Of a stretch of DNA of 6,147 nucleotides, positions 1-4,554 are shown piece by piece (positions within the stretch are counted from its first letter, which is position 1; every line of letters begins with the position of its first letter). Both the position numbers and the translations under genes were made by a program. Location of the stretch: the NCBI GenBank assembly GCA_003488145.1, contig DNMQ01000378.1, positions 1-6,147 on the forward strand, in the 5' to 3' direction. The notes below the pieces were generated by a model, which did not search any database, had not been told where the DNA came from, and saw only the letters and a list, made by a program, of their open reading frames with translations. This DNA is from Pseudomonas sp. (lineage in GTDB: Bacteria > Pseudomonadota > Gammaproteobacteria > Pseudomonadales > Pseudomonadaceae).

Positions 1-110
1 AGCAGGGTCACCGTCTCGCCCTGGTGCACGTCGAGGTCGATACCGTGCAGGGCATGGCTTTCGCCATACCAGGCGTTGAGGTCGCGCACGCTGAGCAAGG
101 GTTCAGTCAT
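1..110 (-). CDS. LivF-like ABC transporter ATP-binding protein (5' end only)
   Basis: Partial gene: the ATG is at 110-108 and the frame stays open to the window edge, giving 36 codons. The product starts MTEPLLSVRDLNAWYGESHA and continues through HGIDLDVHQGETVTLL. This is the N-terminal beta-sheet region of an ABC ATPase just before the Walker A loop; the aromatic A-loop residue is the Tyr in AWYGESHAL. LivF-type ATPases pair with a LivG-type ATPase on the cytoplasmic face of amino-acid or amide importers and hydrolyse ATP to drive uptake. The start overlaps the end of the upstream LivG-like gene by 8 bp. A GGGGA ribosome-binding sequence at 121-117 lies 6 nt before the ATG, so translational coupling is likely. 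The family call rests on a short N-terminus and on gene order. The transported substrate cannot be read from this fragment. Confidence 0.85.
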   Translation of the reverse strand, partial: MTEPLLSVRDLNAWYGESHALHGIDLDVHQGETVTL

Positions 111-909
111 CGTCGGTCCCCATGTAGGCCACGCGCACGCGCTCGTCCTGGCTGACCGTGCGGTAGTCGCCGGAAGTGAGGATTTCGCCGCGCTGCAGCA
201 CGGTCACCTGATGGCAGAGGTCAGCGACCACCTTAAGGTTGTGCTCGACCATCAGCACCGCGCGCTGGGTGGCCACCTCGCGGATGATCTCGGCGACCAC
301 GTGTACGTCTTCGTGGCCCATGCCGGCCATGGGTTCGTCCAGCAGCAGCACCTTGGGCTCCAGCGCCAGGGTGGTGGCGATCTCCAGTACGCGTTTGCGA
401 CCGTAGGAGAGATCAGCCGCCAGCTCGTTGCGCTTGTCGGCCAGGCCGACCGACTCGATCAGCTGCATGGCGCGCTCGTTGAGGCGGTTGAGCGAGCGCA
501 TCGGCAGCCAGAACTGCGTGGCCAGCCCGCCCGGCCGCTGCAGGGCAACGCGCACGTTGTCCAGCACGCTAAGGTGCGGGAATACCGCCGAGATCTGGAA
601 CGAGCGAACCAGCCCCATGCGCGCCACCTTGGCCGGGTCGGTGCGGGTGATGTCCTGGTCGAGCAGGCGGATGGTGCCGCTGGTGGGCTGCAGGAACTTG
701 GTCAGCAGGTTGAACACCGTGGTCTTGCCGGCGCCATTGGGGCCGATCAGGGCGTGCACCTGTGCATGGCGCACGTCCAGGTCGACGTTGTTGACGGCGA
801 CGAAGCCGCCGAACTCCTTGCGTAGACCTCGCGCCGAGAGCATGACCGGCGCGTCCGTGGCTGTGCCGGCGGTCGGTCCGCCGGCGTTTAGGCTTTGCGC
901 TGCAGCCAT
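103..909 (-). CDS. LivG-like ABC transporter ATP-binding protein, HAAT (branched-chain amino acid) type
   Basis: A 268-residue cytoplasmic ATPase that would power import of the ligand caught by the adjacent binding protein. Visible motifs: Walker A GPNGAGKT (56-63), Q-loop Gln in RSFQIS (residue 105), ABC signature LSYGRKR (167-173), Walker B plus catalytic Glu LLLDEP (188-193, Glu192), and switch His in MVEHN (His223). The C-terminal tail (about 230-268) is typical of LivG-type proteins. The signature has Arg where LSGGQ has Gln, and the D-loop region reads AGMGHED rather than the AGLNP of E. coli LivG; I take these as traits of a subfamily, not damage. The ATG at 909 lies 2 bp after the stop of the binding-protein gene, with only a weak GGGCAG upstream, suggesting coupled translation. 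An alternative ATG at 843 would give 246 residues, closer to the usual length, and would remove an Ala/Gly/Thr-rich extension of about 22 residues. The domain assignment is secure; the exact start and substrate are not. Confidence 0.93.
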   Translation of the reverse strand: MAAAQSLNAGGPTAGTATDAPVMLSARGLRKEFGGFVAVNNVDLDVRHAQVHALIGPNGAGKTTVFNLLTKFLQPTSGTIRLLDQDITRTDPAKVARMGLVRSFQISAVFPHLSVLDNVRVALQRPGGLATQFWLPMRSLNRLNERAMQLIESVGLADKRNELAADLSYGRKRVLEIATTLALEPKVLLLDEPMAGMGHEDVHVVAEIIREVATQRAVLMVEHNLKVVADLCHQVTVLQRGEILTSGDYRTVSQDERVRVAYMGTDDD

Positions 910-911
910 GC

Positions 912-2117
912 TCACTGCCCGACCAGGTCGCAGCCACTCTCGGCCGGCTTGATGTAGGCCTCGTCGCCCGGCACGGTGGCCAGCACCTTGTAGTAGTCCC
1001 ACTCGCGCTTGCTCTCTTCGGGCTTCTTCACCTCCATCAGGTAGACGTCGCTGATCAGCCGGCCGTTGGCGCCGACCTTGGCGTTGCGCGCGAAGACATC
1101 GTCCACCGGCATCTCGTGCATCGCCTTGGCGACCGGCTCGGTGGCGTCGGTGCCGGCCTTCTCGATCGCCTTGAGGTACTGCATGACGCCGGAGTAGGTG
1201 CCGGCGTGGACCATGTTCGGCATACGGCCGGTGCGCTTGAAGAAGCGTTCGCCGAACTCGCGGGATTTGTCGTCGCGGTCCCAGTAGAAACTTTCGGTCA
1301 GGGTCAGGCCCTGGGCGGCGTCGAGGCCCAGACCGTGCACTTCGGCGAGGGTGAAGAGCAGCGCGGCGAGGCGCTGGCCGCCGGCGACGATGCCGAACTC
1401 GGCGGCCTGCTTGATGCTGTTGGCGGTGTCTAGGCCGGCGTTGGCCAGGCCGATGACCTTGGCCCCGGAGGACTGCGCCTGCAGCAGGAACGACGAGTAA
1501 TCGGTGCTCGCCAGCGGATGGCGTACCGCGCCCTTGATTTCTCCGCCCTTGGATTTGACGAACTTGCCGGTCTGCTCTTCCAGCGAGTAGCCGAAGGCGT
1601 AGTCGGCGGTGAGGAAATACCAGCTGTCGCCACCCTGGGAAACCAGTGCGCCGCCAGTGCCGACCGCCAGCGCATGGGTGTCATAGGCCCAGTGGAAGCC
1701 ATAGGGTGAGCACTGCTTGCCGGTCAGCTCCGTGGTGGCGGCGCCGGTCACCAGGTTGATCTTCTTCTTGCTCTTGGAAATGCCCTGTACCGCCAGCGCC
1801 ACCGAGGACGTGGTCAGCTCCATGATCGAGTCGACCTGCTCGCGGTCGTACCACTGCCGCGAGATGTTGGAGGCGATGTCCGGCTTGTTCTGGTGATCGG
1901 CGGTGACGATCTCGATGGGGGCGTCGAGTACCTTGCCGCCAAAGTCCTCTGCAGCCATCTTCGCTGCCTCGAACGACCACTTGCCGCCGAAATCGGCATA
2001 CACGCCGGACTGGTCGTTGAGGATGCCGATCTTCACCTTGCCGTCGGAAATCTCGGCCGAGGCGGGTACCGCGGCCACTGCCGTCAGGGTTGCCACTGCG
2101 ATTGCTGAAAGCTTCAT
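912..2117 (-). CDS. ABC transporter periplasmic substrate-binding protein (Peripla_BP_6, branched-chain amino acid type)
   Basis: A 401-residue secreted solute-binding protein. Residues 1-21 form a Sec signal peptide: Lys2, a hydrophobic Ala/Val/Leu core, then PASA followed by Glu22, with cleavage after Ala21. There is no lipobox Cys, so it should be soluble in the periplasm. The mature chain opens with KVKIGILNDQSGVYADFGG (27-45), the hallmark first strand and ligand loop of type I periplasmic-binding proteins of the LivJ/AmiC class. It continues with the expected pattern, including LVTGAATTELTG (122-133) and WYFLTADYAFGYS (166-178). The mature protein has only two cysteines, Cys136 and Cys396. 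The start at 2117 is fixed by AAGGAG at 2129-2124 with a 6-nt spacer; an ATG 30 nt upstream lacks support and would spoil the signal peptide. It is the first gene of an operon with the two ATPases. The fold is clear, but the ligand could be an amino acid, amide, urea-like compound, aromatic acid or other small molecule. Confidence 0.93.
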   Translation of the reverse strand: MKLSAIAVATLTAVAAVPASAEISDGKVKIGILNDQSGVYADFGGKWSFEAAKMAAEDFGGKVLDAPIEIVTADHQNKPDIASNISRQWYDREQVDSIMELTTSSVALAVQGISKSKKKINLVTGAATTELTGKQCSPYGFHWAYDTHALAVGTGGALVSQGGDSWYFLTADYAFGYSLEEQTGKFVKSKGGEIKGAVRHPLASTDYSSFLLQAQSSGAKVIGLANAGLDTANSIKQAAEFGIVAGGQRLAALLFTLAEVHGLGLDAAQGLTLTESFYWDRDDKSREFGERFFKRTGRMPNMVHAGTYSGVMQYLKAIEKAGTDATEPVAKAMHEMPVDDVFARNAKVGANGRLISDVYLMEVKKPEESKREWDYYKVLATVPGDEAYIKPAESGCDLVGQ

Positions 2118-2123
2118 GCGTAT

Positions 2124-2129
2124 CTCCTT
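2124..2129 (-). promoter_or_regulatory. Strong Shine-Dalgarno site of the binding-protein gene
   Basis: The minus strand reads AAGGAG followed by a 6-nt spacer and the ATG at 2117-2115. This is a near-ideal match to the anti-Shine-Dalgarno sequence and decides the start codon over the in-frame ATG ten codons upstream. Confidence 0.85.
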
Positions 2130-2144
2130 GCACGGTTTGCTCGG

Positions 2145-2178
2145 CATACGGGTCGCCCCATGCGAAGCGGTCCGTATG
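2145..2178 (-). repeat. Inverted repeat / hairpin just upstream of the binding-protein ribosome binding site
   Basis: CATACGG at 2145-2151 and CCGTATG at 2172-2178 are perfect 7-bp inverted arms separated by 20 nt. Inside, a 2x2 mismatch is followed by a further 3-bp CGC/GCG pairing. On the RNA of the ABC operon this would fold into a hairpin ending about 15 nt before the Shine-Dalgarno site and just after the stop of the small ORF. No U-tract follows, so it does not look like a classic intrinsic terminator. It could be a processing or stability element, a translational control hairpin, or a protein-binding palindrome. The arms are visible; the function is inference. Confidence 0.4.
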
Positions 2179-2184
2179 GGCGGG

Positions 2185-2370
2185 TTAGGGGAAAGCTGGG
2201 CAGACGGTCAGGCGCGCAATGCCGTGGATCGCCGGCGGGCTGAATGCAGCGGCCAGGCATTGATGCACGCACGGCGAACGCACTCGTGCGCGGGGCATCA
2301 CGTCGTCGTGGAAAGTCGCAGAGATGAGAGCTGGAAAGCGGGACCAGAAACGAGTCGAAGCGAGGCTCAT
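2185..2370 (-). CDS. Possible 61-aa upstream ORF in the ABC operon leader
   Basis: An open frame from ATG at 2370-2368 to TAA at 2187-2185, encoding a 61-residue peptide that begins MSLASTRFWSRFPAL. It is Arg- and Ala-rich with three Cys and three His and has no recognisable domain. The only ribosome-binding candidate is the AAGAAGA stretch ending about 5 nt before the ATG, which also belongs to the A-rich motif. Its position is suggestive: it starts straight after the Hfq/Crc-like site and ends 68 bp before the binding-protein start. GC-rich DNA produces ORFs of this size by chance, so it may be untranslated leader. I do not assign a function. Confidence 0.2.
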   Translation of the reverse strand: MSLASTRFWSRFPALISATFHDDVMPRARVRSPCVHQCLAAAFSPPAIHGIARLTVCPAFP

Positions 2371-2376
2371 GGGCGT

Positions 2377-2394
2377 CTTCTTCTTATTGTTGTT
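2377..2394 (-). promoter_or_regulatory. Candidate Hfq/Crc catabolite-repression site (six AAN triplets)
   Basis: The minus strand reads AACAACAATAAGAAGAAG, six consecutive AAN triplets in otherwise GC-rich DNA. In Pseudomonas the Hfq distal face, helped by Crc, binds mRNA motifs of the form AANAANAA near translation starts and represses uptake and catabolism of non-preferred carbon sources. Here the motif would lie at the very 5' end of the ABC operon transcript, about 6 nt before the ATG of the small ORF and about 260 nt before the binding-protein start. Match to the motif is seen; binding is inferred from the family. Confidence 0.5.
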
Positions 2395-2403
2395 CTGGCT
2401 CTA

Positions 2404-2431
2404 AACGTAGCAGGGGTTTGCAAGGACGCAA
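2404..2431 (-). promoter_or_regulatory. Candidate sigma70 promoter of the ABC importer operon
   Basis: On the minus strand, TTGCGT (2431-2426) and TACGTT (2409-2404) are separated by 16 bp. The -10 is preceded by TGC, an extended -10 feature that can compensate for the weak hexamers (3 of 6 matches each). Transcription would begin near 2397, placing the A-rich motif at the 5' end. A small inverted repeat, TTGC-N6-GCAA (2418-2431 on the plus strand), overlaps the -35 and spacer and could be an operator. Confidence 0.35.
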
Positions 2432-2474
2432 CCTGATGGTGGCGTGCCGATCAGTGATGCTGTGCTTGCATGCA

Positions 2475-2494
2475 CCTGCGCCGTCGGGCGCAGG
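2475..2494 (-). terminator. GC-rich hairpin after the universal stress protein gene
   Basis: Perfect 8-bp inverted arms CCTGCGCC (2475-2482) and GGCGCAGG (2487-2494) around a 4-nt loop. The hairpin begins 16 nt past the stop codon of the stress-protein gene. The minus strand continues GTGCATGC with no T-run, so intrinsic termination would be weak; it may instead protect the mRNA 3' end. Placement supports a 3'-end role. Confidence 0.45.
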
Positions 2495-2510
2495 CGGGCA
2501 GAGACACGCT

Positions 2511-3323
2511 TCAGCGCGCGATCAGGATGTCGCAGGGCGGGTTGTCGATAAACTGCCGGGCGAGGCTGCCAAGCAGAGCGCTGCTCAGTTCACCGCGGCT
2601 GTGACTGCCAAGGGCCAGCAGCTGCGGTTGCAGGTCGCGCAGCGCCTCGTCCATGCAATTGTTGCGCTCGCCCTGATGCAGGCTGTAGCTCAGCAGCGCG
2701 CCGGTATCCGGCAGCTGCGGCTGGATATCTTCGATCAGCTGGTCGAACAGCTCCTGCTGCAGCGACAGACCTTCGTAATCGGGGCCGTGTACTTCGGCCA
2801 TCTCGTCGATGTGCAGAGCGTGCAGCTCGGCACCTTCGCCCAGCAACTCCCAGGCGCAGTGCATGGCGCGCGTGGCGCAGCGGGAGAAATCCAGCGCAGC
2901 CACGGCGCGATGATACGGGGCGTCCGCCGGGGTGATAGCCAGCAACAGCGGTGCCCGGCTTTCCAGCATGATGCGCTCCAGCGTGGTGCCGGCGAATCCC
3001 TGGATTGACCCCTTGTGATGGCGGCCCAGCACCAGCAGATCGGCCTCCAGACCCTCGGCCTGGGTGAGGATCTCCTCCACCGGCTGCCCGCGGCGAATCC
3101 AGGGTTCGAGCTGACCCAGCCCGTTCTCCCGCAGGCGTTGCTGCAGGAGTGCGCGTGCCTGCTGTTCGTCGCTCCCGGCGTCGCGCTCGTCGAGTACGTA
3201 AAGCAGGCTGATGCGAGCACCGGTATGGCGCGCCAGGCCGGCGGCACGTTGCAGCGCGAGATCGGCGTCCGGGCTGAGATCGTGGGCGACAAGAATGTGC
3301 TGAACCCGATTGTGCTGAAGCAT
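2511..3323 (-). CDS. Universal stress protein with two tandem Usp domains
   Basis: A 270-residue cytoplasmic protein made of two Usp folds. Domain 1 (about 7-131) starts VQHILVAHDLSPDADLALQ and ends in the nucleotide-loop region LVLGRHHKGSIQGFAGTT (97-114). Domain 2 (about 137-270) starts HRAVAALDFS and ends LLALGSHSRGELSSALLGS (235-253) then CDILIAR. Usp domains bind ATP or AMP through a Gly-x2-Gly-x9-Gly-Ser/Thr loop. Domain 2 keeps that spacing with Ser for the second Gly; in domain 1 the loop seems one residue shorter, with His at that position. Tandem Usp proteins in Pseudomonas support survival under oxygen limitation and other stress. The ATG at 3323 is chosen because the first Usp strand follows at once and GAGG lies 6 nt upstream; the open frame extends further upstream without homology. 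It is transcribed divergently from the response regulator. Confidence 0.9.
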   Translation of the reverse strand: MLQHNRVQHILVAHDLSPDADLALQRAAGLARHTGARISLLYVLDERDAGSDEQQARALLQQRLRENGLGQLEPWIRRGQPVEEILTQAEGLEADLLVLGRHHKGSIQGFAGTTLERIMLESRAPLLLAITPADAPYHRAVAALDFSRCATRAMHCAWELLGEGAELHALHIDEMAEVHGPDYEGLSLQQELFDQLIEDIQPQLPDTGALLSYSLHQGERNNCMDEALRDLQPQLLALGSHSRGELSSALLGSLARQFIDNPPCDILIAR

Positions 3324-3354
3324 GGGCGGCCTCGCGAAGCTGGCGAAAGGCGCA

Positions 3355-3383
3355 AGTATGCCGTGGCCGCGGGGGCATGTCCC
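3355..3383 (-). promoter_or_regulatory. Candidate promoter of the universal stress protein gene
   Basis: The minus strand carries GGGACA (3383-3378), a 17-bp spacer, and CATACT (3360-3355), with 4 of 6 matches to each sigma70 hexamer. Transcription would start near 3348, leaving a leader of about 25 nt before the ATG at 3323. A GCGGG-N7-CCCGC inverted repeat (3369-3385) overlaps the -35 and could be an operator or chance. Confidence 0.4.
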
Positions 3384-3405
3384 GCCCATGACCCGCGTCG
3401 CTGGG

Positions 3406-3419
3406 TTGATCGGGCGCAA
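3406..3419. promoter_or_regulatory. Imperfect FNR/ANR-like box between the divergent genes
   Basis: The plus strand reads TTGATCGGGCGCAA, which matches 8 of 10 defined bases of the FNR/ANR/DNR palindrome TTGAT-N4-ATCAA. Its centre at about 3412 lies roughly 64 bp upstream of the predicted stress-protein start of transcription, close to a class I activator position. ANR control of universal stress genes is well known in Pseudomonas. Two mismatches in one half-site keep confidence low. Confidence 0.3.
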
Positions 3420-3447
3420 CAACTTCACGGGCAATGGCCACTCGTGC

Positions 3448-3476
3448 TTTTGTCGATCCGATCCTGCGGCTATGCT
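3448..3476 (+). promoter_or_regulatory. Candidate promoter of the response regulator gene
   Basis: TATGCT at 3471-3476 is a good -10 hexamer. A poor -35, TTTTGT at 3448-3453, sits at a 17-bp spacing; TTGTCG at 3450-3455 is an alternative with a short 15-bp spacer. Transcription would start near 3483, giving a leader of about 20 nt. Confidence 0.4.
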
Positions 3477-3491
3477 TGCCGGCATTCGAGC

Positions 3492-3496
3492 AGGAG
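3492..3496 (+). promoter_or_regulatory. Shine-Dalgarno site of the response regulator gene
   Basis: AGGAG lies 6 nt before the ATG at 3503. It fixes the start directly ahead of the MSKVSVLVVDDAP receiver N-terminus. Confidence 0.8.
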
Positions 3497-3502
3497 TGAA
3501 GG

Positions 3503-4411
3503 ATGAGCAAGGTCAGTGTGTTGGTGGTGGATGACGCGCCCTTTATCAGGGATCTGGTGAAGAAGGCGCTCCGTAGTCACTTTCCCGGCATTCGCATCGA
3601 GGATGCGGTCAACGGGCGCAAGGCCCAGCAAATGCTCAGCCGTGAGCGCTTCGACCTGATCCTCTGTGATTGGGAAATGCCGGAGATGTCAGGTCTGGAG
3701 CTGCTGACCTGGTGCCGCACGCAGGATGCGCTGAAGACCACGCCGTTCATCATGGTCACCAGCCGTGGCGACAAGGAGAACGTGGTACAGGCCATTCAGG
3801 CCGGCGTTTCGGATTTCATCGGCAAGCCGTTTTCCAACGAACAGCTCACCAGCAAGGTACGCAAGGCCCTCGGCCGCGCCGGCAAGCTGGATGCCCTGGC
3901 CGCCAGCGCGCCGGCGCGAACTCTGGCGACCGGCATGGCCAACGACTCGCTGGCCGCGCTGACGGGCGGCAAGGCCGAGGTGGTACGACCCGCCGCTCCA
4001 GCCGTCGAAGCCAAGGCCTCGCCGCTGATTCAGCCCAGTGCAGCGCCTGCCAGCGCACCAGCCGGTGCTGCGTCCGGTCGCGGGCAGGGCCAGCTGCGCC
4101 TGGCCAACGGCAGTGTCGCCTGCGTGATCAAGGCGCTGAGCCTCAAGGAAGCGCTGCTGGTGGTCAAACGCGGCGAGCAGTTGCCGCAGGTGCTGGAAAG
4201 CGCCGTGCTCGATCTCGAGCAGGGCGAGGGCGGTGAGGTCGCCCGTCTCAATGGCTACCTGCATGCCGTCGCCGCGTTCGAACCCAAGCCCGACAGCGAG
4301 TGGCTGCAGCTGTCGTTCCGCTTCGTTGATCGCGATCCGCAGAAGATGGACTACCTGTCGCGCCTGATCGCCCGTGGTACCGCGCAGCGGCACTTCGTCC
4401 CAGGCGCCTGA
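3503..4411 (+). CDS. CheY-like response regulator with a C-terminal degenerate PilZ-like domain
   Basis: A 302-residue cytoplasmic signalling protein. Residues 1-125 are a complete receiver domain: acidic pair Asp10-Asp11, phosphoacceptor Asp56 in LCDWEMPEMSG, switch Thr86 in MVTSRGDK, and Lys108-Pro109 in FIGKPF. It resembles CheY in DWxMPxMxGLELL and in the KENVVQAIQAG helix. Residues about 131-193 are an Ala/Pro-rich, probably flexible linker. Residues about 195-297 are predicted beta-rich, and their layout (ACVIKALSLKEALLVVKRGE, a later LQLSFRFVD strand, a C-terminal helix) resembles PilZ. The c-di-GMP motifs are absent: no RxxxR, and the D/NxSxxG site reads ALSLKE. It has no DNA-binding helix-turn-helix, so it probably acts through protein contacts. 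No histidine kinase is adjacent. The receiver call is secure; the PilZ-like call is by pattern and less so. Confidence 0.9.
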   Translation: MSKVSVLVVDDAPFIRDLVKKALRSHFPGIRIEDAVNGRKAQQMLSRERFDLILCDWEMPEMSGLELLTWCRTQDALKTTPFIMVTSRGDKENVVQAIQAGVSDFIGKPFSNEQLTSKVRKALGRAGKLDALAASAPARTLATGMANDSLAALTGGKAEVVRPAAPAVEAKASPLIQPSAAPASAPAGAASGRGQGQLRLANGSVACVIKALSLKEALLVVKRGEQLPQVLESAVLDLEQGEGGEVARLNGYLHAVAAFEPKPDSEWLQLSFRFVDRDPQKMDYLSRLIARGTAQRHFVPGA

Positions 4412-4418
4412 TTCGACC

Positions 4419-4447
4419 CGGCCAGGCGACCGTTCGGCGCCTGGCCG
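4419..4447 (+). terminator. GC-rich hairpin after the response regulator gene
   Basis: Ten-base-pair perfect inverted arms, CGGCCAGGCG (4419-4428) and CGCCTGGCCG (4438-4447), around a 9-nt loop, starting 7 nt after the TGA at 4409-4411. Position and stem strength fit a transcription terminator. The following CGCAGACAAAC has no T-run, so it may need Rho or act mainly as a 3' stabiliser. Confidence 0.6.
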
Positions 4448-4509
4448 CGCAGACAAACTGACGAGCATCACACCCCGACGGTCGGTGGCTCGCACAGGTC
4501 CGCCGGCAC

Positions 4510-4538
4510 TGCTAGTCTTCCCGCTCCAACACTATAAC
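4510..4538 (+). promoter_or_regulatory. Candidate promoter elements of the M23 peptidase gene
   Basis: Two -10 candidates are visible. TAGTCT (4513-4518) is preceded by TGC, an extended -10, and would give a leader of about 30 nt. TATAAC (4533-4538) is a better hexamer but would start transcription only about 10 nt before the ATG. Neither has a convincing -35. I cannot decide between them from sequence alone. Confidence 0.3.
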
Positions 4539-4554
4539 CACTAGAACTGCCGTT

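Larger units (their letters stand above)
2118..2510 (-). other. 393-bp intergenic region / long candidate leader of the ABC operon
   Basis: This gap separates the binding-protein start from the stop of the universal stress protein gene; both genes are on the minus strand. Read on the minus strand it holds, in order: a GC hairpin after the stress-protein stop (2494-2475), a candidate promoter (2431-2404), an A-rich Hfq/Crc-like motif (2394-2377), a possible 61-codon ORF (2370-2185), an inverted repeat (2178-2145) and the ribosome binding site of the binding-protein gene. If the promoter is correct, the leader RNA is about 280 nt. I see no tRNA, riboswitch class or insertion sequence in it. Plus-strand frames here are shadows without ribosome binding sites. 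Confidence 0.55.

Noticed and set aside
76..825. A 249-codon plus-strand open frame opposite the LivG-like gene
   Set aside because: Antisense shadow of a clear ABC ATPase. It is rich in His, Gln and Ala, shows no motif, and reads through the start of the LivF-like gene.
2118..2147. Upstream in-frame ATG for the binding protein at 2147
   Set aside because: It would put ten residues containing charges and a Cys ahead of a perfect signal peptide, and its AAGGAG would fall inside the coding region.
2441..2460. Possible sigma54 promoter around CGGCACG upstream of the ABC operon
   Set aside because: The GG and the next TTGC are too far apart for the fixed -24/-12 spacing.
2462..2475. Inverted repeat GTGC-N6-GCAC near the stress-protein 3' end
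   Set aside because: Four-base arms are expected by chance; the adjacent 8-bp hairpin at 2475-2494 is the stronger structure.
2418..3008. A 196-codon plus-strand open frame running into the universal stress protein gene
   Set aside because: It starts in the ABC operon promoter region and overlaps the conserved Usp coding sequence on the other strand. Its Gln/Ala/His-rich composition is typical of a shadow frame.
3324..3485. N-terminal extension of the stress protein to an ATG at 3485
   Set aside because: The added 54 residues lack homology to Usp, would cross the candidate promoter, and would run into the region upstream of the divergent gene. The ATG at 3323 puts the Usp strand at the N-terminus.
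3689..4495. A 268-codon minus-strand open frame opposite the response regulator
   Set aside because: Antisense shadow of the receiver gene that also crosses its terminator-like hairpin; no recognisable domain.
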